Below, piece by piece: positions 26,100 to 39,689 of a DNA stretch of 64,000 nt. Position 1 is the stretch's first letter, and each line of letters starts with the position of its first letter. The stretch is taken from contig JAMPIQ010000001.1 in NCBI GenBank assembly GCA_024699855.1, positions 3,286,001-3,350,000 of the forward strand, in the 5' to 3' direction. Under the pieces are notes generated by a model. It searched no databases. It saw nothing but the letters and a program-made list of their open reading frames with translations, and was not told the origin of the DNA. The position numbers and the translations under genes are program-made. Origin of the DNA: Aphelenchoides besseyi (lineage: Eukaryota; Nematoda; Chromadorea; Rhabditida; Aphelenchoididae).

Positions 26100-27226
26100 A
26101 TGACGGAAACATCTGTTCAGTCAACGAGCAACAACGTGCGTCGCATCAACATCGCCGATTATTGTGATCCAGTAAGTGACTGTTGATGTAATGGAACAAT
26201 GTGAATGTTAGGGTTTTTAGTTGGTTTCAAAGCCCTTGAAGAAAAATGCCACTGTTCAAAACGAGTTCTTCGGAGTTTACTGTTTGATTAGTCGAAATGA
26301 AAAACCACAGTTTAAGGTAACAGTCAGTTTTTCTATTTTACCGTCTGTGTACTCTAGAATCGATGTTACATTGGTTACACAGTCGATCCCAATAGACGAG
26401 TTCAGCAACATAATGCTGGCCGCGAGCACGGAGGTGCCAACAAGACCAACAACAAAGGACCATGGTTTGTGAGAACAAATAGAAACAGGTTCATTTAGCT
26501 TTAAGGGACATGGTTGTATCATTCACGGGTTTCCCAACAATGTTTCGGCACTGCGATTCGAGTGGGCGTGGCAGGATCCGGATAAATCGAAACGAGTTCG
26601 CGACTTCTATTTAAGGAAAGGAACGAAAGAGACAAACCTTCAATTCAAACTTCCATGCTTGTCACATGTTGAATGTTGATCCATGGCGCCGTCACGCTTT
26701 GACTTTTCGATGGCTGATACCGGTAATAACTCAATTGTACACGAGTAGATGATGTTGTTTAGGAGGAGAAACTACCGTTTCCAATCGAAATACCGAAACA
26801 TATGAAAACGGAAGATGGATTAGTGCAAAAGGTCTATACGGTTGTACCGCAGCAATTGACTGACTACACGTTAATGGGAAATTGCAATTTGTGTAGTGGA
26901 CGAATTCGACAAGTGAATTGACATTTGGATTCCAATTAAAAGACCGGTGATTTCAGTTAAACGAGTTCTTGGAGTGTTTGGCTGATGAGTGTCGTTCTCA
27001 ATATCATGTTCGATGTTGGGCGGAAAGCGGATTGAACGATGCGGCTCGAGCTCACATTTACTGTTTCCCATTGACTGTTCAATGCAAAGTCTGCAAATCC
27101 GAGCATCTTTGGGGCGATCTCATTCGACGACAACGTTGCATTGTCGCAGTGGAAGCGGCTAAACCGAATTACGACAACGCCAAATTGGCTGATGGCATGA
27201 TTCCCAAACAAATTCAACAAATCTAA
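26100..27226 (+). CDS. SLX1: structure-specific endonuclease subunit SLX1
   Basis: Starts at ATG 26100 ([20 protein letters not shown]) and ends at TAA 27224-27226 after about six exons. The GIY-YIG nuclease fold is clear: [32 protein letters not shown], the basic loop [12 protein letters not shown], and [19 protein letters not shown] with the catalytic Glu. The C-terminal zinc domain keeps its Cys/His series ([33 protein letters not shown]). SLX1 cuts branched DNA such as Holliday junctions and works only with its scaffold SLX4. The gene lies 162 bp after NUP160. AATAAA at 27285-27290 provides the poly(A) signal. Confidence 0.93.
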
Positions 27227-27686
27227 CGGGCAACTTTTGATCTCTTTCCTGAGCTTATTTCACATCTGTTTTCAAAGAGCTCAGAATAAAAGAACTTGAT
27301 TGCTATTCGAAGTGTTGAGATTGAGTTGACATAACGAATAACTAAAAGATGATCGTTACAACGAAAACAAGATTTACAGCAAAGAAGAAAGTCGATCGTT
27401 ATGATAATTTAGTTCACCCACGATTTCCAAAACAGCTGAGCGAGAAATACTGCGTGACTCAGACATCGATTTGGGTGCGCCATCGCGATCCGTTCGCTCT
27501 TCATCGTTGTTGTTTAATAATCTCGTCATTTCCTTTCAAGATTTTAAATCATCTTACGTGAACGTTGCTTCCATATATACAACCGTTTTCAGCGTATATC
27601 TTGTATTGATTATTGACATAATTGTGTTTATGTTCTTTCGTGATATTTTCGAATTCGACATTTTAATTCGACATTCAGTTTCAACA
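27227..27686. other. intergenic, SLX1 to VPS4
   Basis: Contains the SLX1 poly(A) signal (27285-27290) and the VPS4 upstream region. Open frames at 27349-27561 and 27471-27839 run into VPS4 but have no recognisable content before its ATG. An acceptor-like CAG at 27676-27678 lies 8 nt before that ATG. Confidence 0.4.
27285..27290 (+). terminator. poly(A) signal of SLX1
   Basis: AATAAA about 60 nt after the SLX1 stop codon. Confidence 0.55.
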
Positions 27687-30779
<3,093 letters not shown>

Positions 30780-31546
30780 ATTCCACATCCCTGTTTCTTT
30801 AAATCTATTGATGCATGTGCTGTAAGCAATTATTCGGTTGTATATGAATGCGTCTTGATTATGCGATGTAAGGAAATAAATAAATAGTCGAAATAACGTT
30901 CGCATTGATTTATAGAAACAAATAAGTAGATGACAAAAAATAAGTATAAAACATTTACATTAGTGCAAATGAAAGAAGTTTAGTAGTGATCAACAGTGTA
31001 GAAAGACTGGAGTTATCACAAATAGGACCACAACGACCAACATCTCATGTCTATCAGCGACTTCTTTGCGAGTCTTTTCAAGCTTTCTAAATACCGTAAC
31101 AATGATTTGTGTGTTTTAAACTCTTACAATTCACCTTTGAAAGCATTTTCACTTAACTCTTGTAGCTTATTCACCGACCAATTGCAAATTTCAGTTTTTC
31201 GGATAACGGTTTACACAATGTAAGTAACAGTTTAATGTGTGTTTACGGTTATTTGACAAGCAAACTTATTGCAACTACGTTGAATGACAATCATCTTTGA
31301 TAGCAATTTTCGAACAAATTGGCCATTCGATTGGGCCCAAAAAGAACAATTTTCGAGGCCAACACTCAGACGAAACCACAAAAAATGGCAAACGAGTGAA
31401 AGACTGCAGGCGACGAAAAAGCTCGAAGCCAACTGCGACTCAAATGCCATAAAAGTCCATAGACATTGTAGACGCATTGGAAGTAGAAGAGACCGGAGCC
31501 ACACAAGACTTCCAATTCACGCTGTTTCTGCATATTCACGACTGAT
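30780..31546. other. intergenic, VPS4 to LDL-A protein
   Basis: Contains the VPS4 poly(A) signal and the promoter region of the next gene. Open frames at 31232-31550 on both strands overlap one another and show no recognisable content. Confidence 0.45.
30875..30880 (+). terminator. poly(A) signal of VPS4
   Basis: AATAAA about 95 nt after the VPS4 stop, immediately followed by a second overlapping copy. Confidence 0.5.
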
Positions 31547-32126
31547 ATGAATTACACGTACTTGAATTATCTACTTTACTTAATTCCTTTATTTGTTTCC
31601 TTCATCGAAGCACAAGATGGAGTTTATGGTGATTCGGATGTTGTTGAGCGACCGAATCTTTGTAACGACTTGTACGAGTGGCAATGTGCTGATGGCGGTT
31701 GCATCGCAAAATACGATTTGTGTTCCGGCATCCCACAGTGTTTGGACGAATCGGACGAAATGAATTGTCCCGAACCGTAAGTTCTTCTTTGGACCTCATT
31801 AGACGTGATTGCTTTTGAATTTCAGAGTAGGTTTCGTTCAACAAGATAAGCCCACTAAACCTCAACACGTTGAACCGGCAAGAAAAGTTCAAATCCAACC
31901 GAAACACAACACTACAACAAAAGCCAAAACGAAAATTGCGGCCAATGGATGGTCATTGAGAATCGTGGCTGGAGGCTTCTTTTTGCTTTTGGGTTTGGCG
32001 GCAGTGATTCATCTTCTACTCAAGAAACGACGATCTCGTATGGCCGCTCGAAACATCAGACGCGGAGAACGGAGTTTGATTGGTGAAGAAGACGACGACT
32101 TGTTGCAATCGTTCAACTACACCTGA
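31547..32126 (+). CDS. single LDL-receptor class A domain membrane protein
   Basis: Two exons joined by a 49-nt intron encode about 177 residues. Residues 1-22 are a signal peptide (MNYTYLNYLLYLIPLFVSFI). One LDL-A module lies around residues 39-74 with six cysteines and the calcium-binding CLDESDEMNC signature. A basic, Thr-rich stalk is followed by one transmembrane helix (IVAGGFFLLLGLAAVIHLLL), a KKRRSR stop-transfer, and a short acidic tail ending SFNYT. It is therefore a small type I membrane protein. LDL-A modules bind basic ligand surfaces through calcium, but nothing here identifies a ligand. No orthologue is recognised with confidence. Confidence 0.8.
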
Positions 32127-32208
32127 CAACCTTCTTCTTCACTGCATACAAATTTTTATTTGCTAATTACTTATTCTGCCTTAATTCCGCAAATGCTATT
32201 GATAATCT

Positions 32209-32220
32209 AATAAATTTATT
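32209..32220. terminator. palindromic poly(A) signal shared by two convergent genes
   Basis: AATAAATTTATT is its own reverse complement. It supplies AATAAA to the plus-strand LDL-A gene (stop at 32126) and to the minus-strand glutaredoxin gene (stop at 32270). Confidence 0.6.
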
Positions 32221-32269
32221 CGCAACACTGATTATTTGCCCCCAACAGAGCTCATAATTAAGAACTAAC

Positions 32270-32875
32270 TTAGATGGCACCAACGTCTTTCAACTTCTTC
32301 TCCAACGTTCCATTCGATTTTGCAGCAACCGTATCATCACCTCCTGTAAATTTGCGTGAACGTCAATCTCTTTCTTGTCTTCATACCTCCTAAGAATTTG
32401 CCACCGATGAAAACTCGTGGAACAGATCTGAAATTTGCTGAATTCAAAGAACGCATCTGGAATCAAGATTACCGAGCACCAGTCAATTGCTTCAAGTAGT
32501 CTTGAATCTGCTCACAGTCTTCACGTTGGTCAATCTCGATCCATTCCAATGCTCCGGGCTGAATCATTCGATCGATGGTTTTAAAAACCAGAAAACTCAC
32601 CTTTAGATTGAAGGACTAAACAAAATGTAATTTACATTCTGCGCAATCAAATGTCATATCGGTGATTGCAAATTTAAGACGCTAAACCTTATAGTGGACT
32701 TTAAATGACTTAAAACTTTTAATTGCAAACTGAGATATGTGACATTGATAACGCAAAGAATGTAACTTACTTCAATAGCAGCTTTTGCCTTCTTGCAGTA
32801 AGGGCAATAAACCTTACTAAAGACCGCGATCTTGTGCGAATTGATGACTTGATCGACAAAACTCTTGACGGACAT
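32270..32875 (-). CDS. GLRX: glutaredoxin (dithiol, CPYC)
   Basis: Read from ATG at 32875 (MSVKSFVDQVINSHKIAVFS) to TAA at 32270. The active site is KVYCPYCKKAKAAIE. After an intron, a 15-nt microexon (32601-32615) encodes SFNLK, then PGALEWIEIDQREDCEQIQD, the cis-Pro motif SVPRVFIGGKFLGGGDD, and the terminal helix GTLEKKLKDVGAI. About 105 residues, the normal length. Dithiol glutaredoxins reduce mixed disulfides using glutathione. The microexon is phase 0 on both sides and restores the expected ...ESFNLK... sequence, so skipping it would drop five residues. The gene is divergent from MRPL38 (191 bp between starts). Confidence 0.93.
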
Positions 32876-33066
32876 TGTTGTTTATTTTGCGAAGACTGAA
32901 ACGTGTAATTGACAAGAAAACGGACAACCACAAAACTGACGATTTCGGTGTTTACTTTCTTGAAAAAACAACCGAACGTGATGACTTGCACTAACATGGT
33001 CATCTGTTTCTTTAGAGAATTAGATGTGAAGAACTTTAATGGCCAAGTTTGTATGTTGCTTTTAAG

Positions 33067-34599
33067 ATGAAGAAAGTAAGATCCGTTTTCGCTGACCTGT
33101 ACGTTAAAGGATCTTATCGTGCCAAATATACTCCACGTGTTGGTCGTCCCATGCGACCACGTGTGATTGCATGGGCTGGACCGGCGGCTTTTTATCAGAC
33201 GAGGTATTCAACTTACTCGAATTCGATTTTTACGAACATTCGTTTAGATGGTCGGAGCGAGACAAATGGTACAAAGCTCGAATTGCCAAGCCCGACATGT
33301 ACCCTGAACTCTACATCATCAATCCGACTGACTATTATCGATCGTTGGCTGAACGTTTGGAAGACGGTTAGAATATCAAGTAGATTACGAGATCAACGAA
33401 ATTCTTCAGAAGCAGATAAACCTGTCGATCTGAACATTGGATTCGCTAAACCACAAGCAACTCGCAAAAAGAATCCGCACAGCGAAGAAGAATTGGAACG
33501 TCTAGCGCGTAGAAATGAACGTAAGTCGTCGTATTGAAAACAAAAGATCTTATATCAAACTTCAGTTCTAATCGATATTGACGGTTTGAATGAAGACACG
33601 ATCTTGATTACTCGTCATTACAATGTTTTCGACGATCTCTTTGGACCGGGCGCTTATTTCCATAACGTTCAAGATGTTCGAATCGAATTCGACGGTTCCA
33701 ACGCTGCAAAATTAGGAAACGTAATTGATGTCAATCGGACACTCAAACAACCTTCGGTCAAAGTGGAAAGCAAAAGCGGCGGATTCACAACTCTTTTGAT
33801 GGTCAATTTGGATGGAAATGCCTACGAATCAACAGAATCGTTGGGACTCGGACATCCGCAATTGGTTCATTGGCTGGTATCGAATGTGCCGGATGGTGCT
33901 GAAATTAGCAGTGGCAACGAGATCGTTTCTTATCTCCAACCAATTCCGTTTCATGGAACAGGCTTCCATCGAATTGCTTTTGTTTGTTTTCGACATAACG
34001 AGAAAATCGATGCCGAGAAGTTTATGTTGACAGGGTAGGTTGATTCAATGTATTCTAATTATATTACACGATTCAGCTCTCATTTGGCAAATCGCATATT
34101 CAGTACAAACAAATTTTTGAAGACATTCGAGGAAACAATCACTCCATCGGCTCTTCGATTCTGTCAAATGCAATGGGACGAGAGTTGCGATGAAACGTTG
34201 AAGTCGTTGGGTACGTGTACTTTTTATTAGCTCATTTATTCGTTGGTTTTAGGCATGAAATCCCCGCGTTTCTGGTACGAATGGAATGAACCATTGAAAC
34301 CCGAACAGAAAGAGTTCCCGTTGAAACCAATGCCTTTCGATCGTTATTTGGACATGTACCGCGATCCTCGGGAGGTCGAACAATCCATCAGACGCAAGTG
34401 GTTGGAACAACGAGTTCATGAGGGAGAGGTGAAACCATCCAAGTATCCCGACTTCAATTACGCAGAGAACAAAAAAACTTTGCCGTCATGGATTCATCAT
34501 CGCTTGATGGAGAAGAACGTCGGAAAAGGAGCTTATGCTCGTCTTTACTCCGACTTTCAAAATCCCGCCTTCCAAGCTCGGACAGCTTCTGCTCAATAG
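33067..34599 (+). CDS. MRPL38: mitochondrial ribosomal protein L38 (mL38, PEBP fold)
   Basis: The ATG at 33067 (MKKVRSVFADLYVKGSYRAK) is the first in frame. The first intron (GACGAG|GTATTC...TTTAG) gives AFYQTRWSERDKWYKARIAK. Further exons give DEADKPVDLNIGFAKPQATR, DLFGPGAYFHNVQDV, the PEBP core (HPQLVHWLVSNVPDGAEISS, YLQPIPFHGTGFHRIAFV) and the mL38 tail (TITPSALRFCQMQWDESCD, FPLKPMPFDRYLDMYRDPRE), ending at 34599. It belongs to the large subunit of the mitochondrial ribosome. A clear presequence is not obvious by eye. A hairpin repeat begins about 65 nt after the stop. Confidence 0.92.
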
Positions 34600-34660
34600 T
34601 ATAGACGATTGTTTGTTGCTTTTTCATAAATTTGTTTTGATTGTAAAGAAAAAGAACAAT

Positions 34661-34714
34661 CCGTTTGTTTTCGTTCAAACTCGTGGAGGAGTTTTGGCGC
34701 CAACGAAAACAAAT
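34661..34714 (+). repeat. hairpin repeat, copy 1
   Basis: Perfect 12-nt inverted arms TTTGTTTTCGTT (34664-34675) and AACGAAAACAAA (34702-34713) enclose an inner stem AAACTC/GAGTTT with loop GTGGAG. About 50 nt in all, preceded by an A-rich AAGAAAAAGAA. It begins some 65 nt after the MRPL38 stop codon, so it may be in that 3' UTR. Confidence 0.75.
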
Positions 34715-35312
34715 TTAGATGTTGAATTCCGATACTTTGAAATTGATTTGAAGAATAAGTGTCTTCTACTAATGGATTTTTGTCGACCATCGTGAATGTT
34801 GATGGCTATGAAGAGTTGGTCGACCACGTTCGTCAATTAATCGGCGTGAACGTGTGGATTCAAAGATCGAATGTTCCGAACAGACGAGGCTTCACGTTTC
34901 GGTCTCGATCCTCGGCTTCGCTTGTTTGGATGCTGTTCGAGTTGTGATTATTTACGGCTGCCGTCGTTGTTAATGTCAGCTCGAGGACTCGTTGCACGTG
35001 CTTCTCGTAGACTATCTAATGACTATTCATTTTGGCTTCAAATTTAATAGATTGGAATGCGGTGAGTGAATAGGAAACAACAAAATTGGTTGGAGTTGTT
35101 TCATTGATTGCAGTTTAAGACCAATTAATGCTCAGTTATTTCGACTGCCAAACAAACGCTCAGATTCGCTGATTGCGCTTTCAGGATTGTAAACTCTTCT
35201 TCGCTCAACATGTAATAATTTCAACTTGAAGTTCCGATTTCTCTTTGTGCGATGAAGTTCTTTTTGCTTCCGGTATATCTTAGCCATTTGCTTTGATTAT
35301 TGAATCTGTTCA

Positions 35313-35642
35313 GGTGGTCAATTGAAGTTGGTCGATTCGTTTACTTATAGAACGAACGTTTTCCGCCGATGTGATTTGAATCGTTCTCGTCTTCTCGTTT
35401 TCTATCTAGCGGACAAACCGACGTTGATGGTCGCTGTTGCTTCAGTGAAATTCGAACAGAGAACCGACACAATGGAGAACATTTGTGAACTTTCGTATCG
35501 ACTACATTCCGCTATTGTGTTCGGAATCAATTCTCTTCTACGACTCTGCAATCGCCAAACCTATTGGCTTCGTCTACGATCTCACATACGACAGTTTGAC
35601 TCTAATTTCGTGGTCTCCCGATGCGAAAATCTTGACTATAAT
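35313..35642 (+). pseudogene. CHAF1B: CAF-1 p60 (CHAF1B)-like fragment, frameshifted
   Basis: After an acceptor-like TTCAG at 35313 the plus strand reads LVDSFTYRTNVFRRCDLNR, KPTLMVAVASVKFEQR and ENICELSYRLHSAIV in one frame. It then switches frame to ESILFYDSAIAKPIGFVYDL and TLISWSPDAKILTI. In the same order these match the C-terminal WD40 region of CAF-1 p60, a histone H3-H4 chaperone subunit (compare its LPYRLVFAVAS, SVLLYDT and WSSDG). The frame change needs +1 or -2 nt and has no intron signals. Flanking blades are absent. I read it as a truncated pseudogene; a sequencing error could explain the frameshift but not the missing blades. Confidence 0.55.
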
Positions 35643-36230
35643 CAATAAAAGGTTCAAATATCTTCCTTCAAATTCGCCTAATAAATTGAGTTTGTTTATT
35701 ATCGTCATCATCCTCAGATGTCAATTCACAAACCTTAAACAGCAGATACTTTCCCATCTGGTCACTATAGTGAGCAAAAACGATGTGCGCATTTTGCCGT
35801 CTTTCTCGTTTCTGTTTCATTTAACCGACATCGATTTTTCCATAATCAGGTTGTTGTTATTTCAAGTAATCATAGTATTAACAAATTCATTCGACCATCG
35901 TGCTGTTTTGCCAGTCGATATTCGACATGTCGTTCATTTAATTCCGATTTTTAGCTTTGAGTTTCTTACGATACCGTTTTTGACTTTAAATTTAATTTCT
36001 TTCTTTCTTTAGATCATCAACAACAACCTTCAACTCTAAAATGACCCGCGTTTTCCAATCAACCTGCATCTTATTCTGTATTATGGTTGTGTGCTCGATT
36101 AACTCGAATCTATAGGTTGATATTTGAATGCTAAGTTTTCTACTAGCTATTGCATCCTAGACACGCTCTTGCTCGTTCTTAAACAAATTGTATCCATGTA
36201 AGATACTCTTTCCAAGAAAAAGAAGACCCC

Positions 36231-36281
36231 GTTTGTTTTTGTTCAAACTCGTGGAGCGGTTTAGCGCCAACGAAAACAAAT
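36231..36281 (+). repeat. hairpin repeat, copy 2
   Basis: Arms TTTGTTTTTGTT (36232-36243) and AACGAAAACAAA (36269-36280). The single change from copy 1 (C to T in the left arm) keeps pairing as a U-G wobble. The core CAAACTCGTGGAG and GCGCCAACGAAAACAAAT are identical to copy 1, as is the preceding AAGAAAAAGAA. Same orientation, 1,568 nt from copy 1. Confidence 0.75.
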
Positions 36282-36401
36282 CAGAGGGATTAAGACGCCT
36301 CTGCTCCGGGGATCATCAGTAAAAAAGTGGAAAGCAGAGAAGAAACGACCAACACAGTTGGACCGATAATCGTTAAAACTCGAAGGAGTTGGAAGGCTTA
36401 C

Positions 36402-36605
36402 CGCACGGTCTTTGTGGTCATCACGCGTAGATGCGCATAGAAGACGGTTGAAGTCCGTGAATTCCCAAATGTAAAAGAGACTCATAATCGAGGCCGTCAG
36501 CATTTGTCGCCCATATCCGCACCGGTCGTCCATTTCTTCTTGTATCCACTTTTGTGGGTTTTTTCCTTTGCACATCTTACGGTGACTTCGAAATGCGCTC
36601 AACAT
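36402..36605 (-). CDS. hypothetical exon fragment
   Basis: From ATG at 36605 (MLSAFRSHRKMCKGKNPQKW...) the frame stays protein-like through GRQMLTASIMSLFYIWEFTD to a good donor (GCG|GTAAGCC) at 36402/36401. No following exon could be found before hairpin copy 2, so the gene is incomplete or wrongly modelled. The family is not recognised. Confidence 0.25.
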
Positions 36606-37019
36606 GCACAACACTAATAATCGTATGGTTATTGAAGTGGACAGGTGGGTTTCGAGTTTTATTCATTGGTCTAAACTACGTAATGGCAAAAACTCGAAAG
36701 TCGCAGTTATCGTGTTAAAACTAAAAAAAGCTTCCAATTCCCATGTTTTTGAATCTCAACGGAATCGTTGAACAGTCTGGGCCAACGGAAGCACTTCGAC
36801 TGTGCCGGTCAGGGATTTCCGTCAACTTCAGTTCGTGTTCTTCTTTGAGTTGTCAGCGAAGTGGGACGCCGCGCACTCCCGACGGCACAATAGTCAACCG
36901 CTCCTTTTGTTTTACGCGTCCCGCCCTTCTTTTTCGACAACCAAATGAATTTCGACAATTCGCCAATGTGGCCAACAAACAACTCACTTGGAACGAAAAC
37001 GATACCGCTAAACTGAAAG

Positions 37020-39564
37020 ATGCGATTTCCGTTTCAATTGATCGGAATTGTTCTGTTTCTTCACGGTGTTGTTTGCATCGATTGGGACGTTGGAGAGGCA
37101 ATTGACGAGTATGCTGGATCAACACATAATCTCAAGTCGTGTTGGTTAATTATTCATTATCATCGTAATTAGATGTTTAGCATTAATGCAAGCAACCAAT
37201 GACGACGAAGAAAGATTGACCATTGACATGTAAACTAAATAGTCAGAAGATCTTTTGAATTTGATCGTAATTGCAGGTTTCGTGGTTACAACAATCTGAT
37301 TCGTCCATTCCCATGCAATAATTCTACAATAACCTTCGTTGAATTTGGGATTGCATTGGTTTTGTTGATTGGAATTGATGAGAAGAATCAGATAATGCAC
37401 ACGTCAATTTGGGAGACACTTCAATGGACCGACTGCGGTTTTGGCTGGAATCCGAACGACTATCATGGTTTGGAATCGATTCGAGGTAGTCGCTTATAAA
37501 GTTCTTTTACCGTTTAGTTTAGTGCCGTCAGATCGTTGTTGGCTACCAGTTAAGTTTTTCGAGTTATCCAAACCTTATAAACCCTATTATTTTAGATATT
37601 GTTCTTTTTAACAAGTGAGTTTACAAATAACAATGAAAATATCAGAAGAGTTTAGTGCTGATGGAAATTACGAAGTTTCCTTTAAGGTCTTTCTATTTCG
37701 ATTGTAAGCAATTAATCTCCTGTTTTAGTCAAATGTTGTTGTCGATTACAAGGGAAAAGTTACTTGGGTAAGTTTACTGTCCAATTAATTAGCCAAATGA
37801 AATCTAGGTTCCGCCGGCAATCTACAAAAGTTCGTGTCGAATGGAAGTCACCTATTTTCCGGTAATACTATCAGCTGACAACATAGGATTCCGAAATTTA
37901 GTTTGACGAGCAAACCTGTCATCTGGTTTTTGGTTCATGGACTTACGACAATAAAAAAGTACAGTTACGTTGGTATAACAACAAAAAAGCTGTAAGTCTA
38001 AGGTTTCTTGTTTGCATACAATCAACCTTGTCGTTTAGGTTGAACTGGAAGATTACCAAGTAAGTTTCACTTAAAATCCTTGCTTTTTATCAATCAGAAT
38101 TAGACCTCCGCAATATGGGATATAATCAATGTTCCTGGAACCCTTTCGAAAGACAAATCCAAGATGTACTTTGAGATAGTGATTAGAAGGTCCGGCATGA
38201 AGGTGTTCTATCAAACGGTCGTGTTTTCAGAAAGAGTTTGTTCTACACGATCATCTTACTCATTCCGACGATATTAATGGCCCATTTGTCTTTAATGGTA
38301 AATGATTTTGTCTTGTTATAATCATAAGTATTTAGGTTTTCTTTCTGCCTGCTGAATGTTCTGAGAAGATTACGTTGGGTATTTCATTGCTTCTTGCGTT
38401 GGTTGTGTTTCTGCTTCTAGTGAGCAAAATCTTACCACCAACAAGCGACACCGTTCCGTTAATTGCCAAGTACTTACTTTTGGTGTTTTTGTTGGTAAAT
38501 ATAAGCTTCAAAAGACAACAAATATGTTCGGTTTCAGAATGTGATAACAATTCTTGTCACTGTGGTAAGCTTTTTCATAATCATGCTTCAGACCTGTTTA
38601 TTGACTTCAGATCATCGTGAACGTCTATTATCGTTCGGCTGTCACTCATCGAATGCCACGGATTGTTCGACAGATTTTCTTGAAGTTCTTACCGCGACTA
38701 TTACTAATGCAACGACCTGAAAGAATTCCGATTTTCAACGGTTGTTCGGTTGAAGAGTATAGTGTAGATGAAATTTTTGATGCCAGTAAGTCAATTGAGT
38801 GTATGTTAAGCAGAAATGTTGTTTAGGTTTGATTATGCCATCGATCACAGCCACCATTCTGCCATTCGCTGAAATCGGTCGTCGCAATCAACCGCAATAT
38901 CCGTCAAGACATCATCGAAATTGTGCAAAACTAAAACAGTCAACAAAATCACGACGCTGGTCGTTGGCACGCCGTTCAACTGACAGCGCTGCTCCTCGAG
39001 GATCGGACTTTGGATTGCCGGCAGATGAAACCGTCGCACCCAATCGCTATCGTGTAACAACGGACACACTTCTTAGCGGTCGTTATACCTTCGGACCAAC
39101 CGAATTGAGTGGTGAAACACGTTCTGAAAGAGCAGAGCATGGACATGAACAACGTGTTAGTCGCGAATTAAAAACAACCGTTGAGTCCATTGCCTTCATT
39201 GCTGATCATCTGAAAAATTCGATTAGCGAAAAGAAGGTGAAACACAAACGAACAACTGAAGACTATGGTTTGTGATTTTAGATTAAAGACGACTGGAGAT
39301 TCATTTCGATGATCATTGATCGTCTTTTGTTGTTGGTTTTCTTTGGCATAACTGCCGGCGGTACAAGTATGTAACTATAGAATATCTTGTGTGTTTTTAA
39401 TTTATTTGTAGTTTCAATCATCTTCTCAGCACCGCACGTCTTCGAATACATCGATCAAGTAACTCAAACAATGAATTAAATATCTAGGTATCTTATTACA
39501 GAAAGAAATTCTCCGACGTCTAATTGCTGATATGCGATACGAAGCTCAACAGTCATTACTTTGA
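37020..39564 (+). CDS. nicotinic acetylcholine receptor non-alpha subunit, copy 1
   Basis: ATG at 37020 encodes a signal peptide ([15 protein letters not shown]); the first intron is uncertain. Then come [38 protein letters not shown], the Cys-loop ([15 protein letters not shown]), [12 protein letters not shown], a loop C without vicinal cysteines ([19 protein letters not shown]), and M1-M3 ([57 protein letters not shown]). A long basic M3-M4 loop and M4 ([18 protein letters not shown]) follow, with TGA at 39562-39564. It is a structural, non-alpha subunit of a cation channel. HRMP is kept but the preceding FRGP motif is YRSA. The junction after WLP has CAG|TTAAG rather than a GT donor at 37549/37550. 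Confidence 0.85.
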
Positions 39565-39689
39565 TTTCAATCTTTATAAGCAATTTTTTTCTTTAATGTT
39601 TTCAAATCTATCAATGAACTCAAATTCTCCGTTTGCCATTACGTAGTTCTAATTCAACTCTTTAATCGTGTGGTTTAATCGCTTATTCT

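Larger units (their letters stand above)
34600..37019. other. gene-poor interval with hairpin repeats and fragments
   Basis: Between MRPL38 and the receptor cluster I find no intact gene. The interval holds two hairpin repeat copies, a frameshifted CHAF1B-like fragment between them, and a minus-strand open segment of unknown nature (36402-36605). The plus-strand frame at 36743-37105 precedes and overlaps the first receptor gene in another frame and is probably not coding. Confidence 0.45.
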
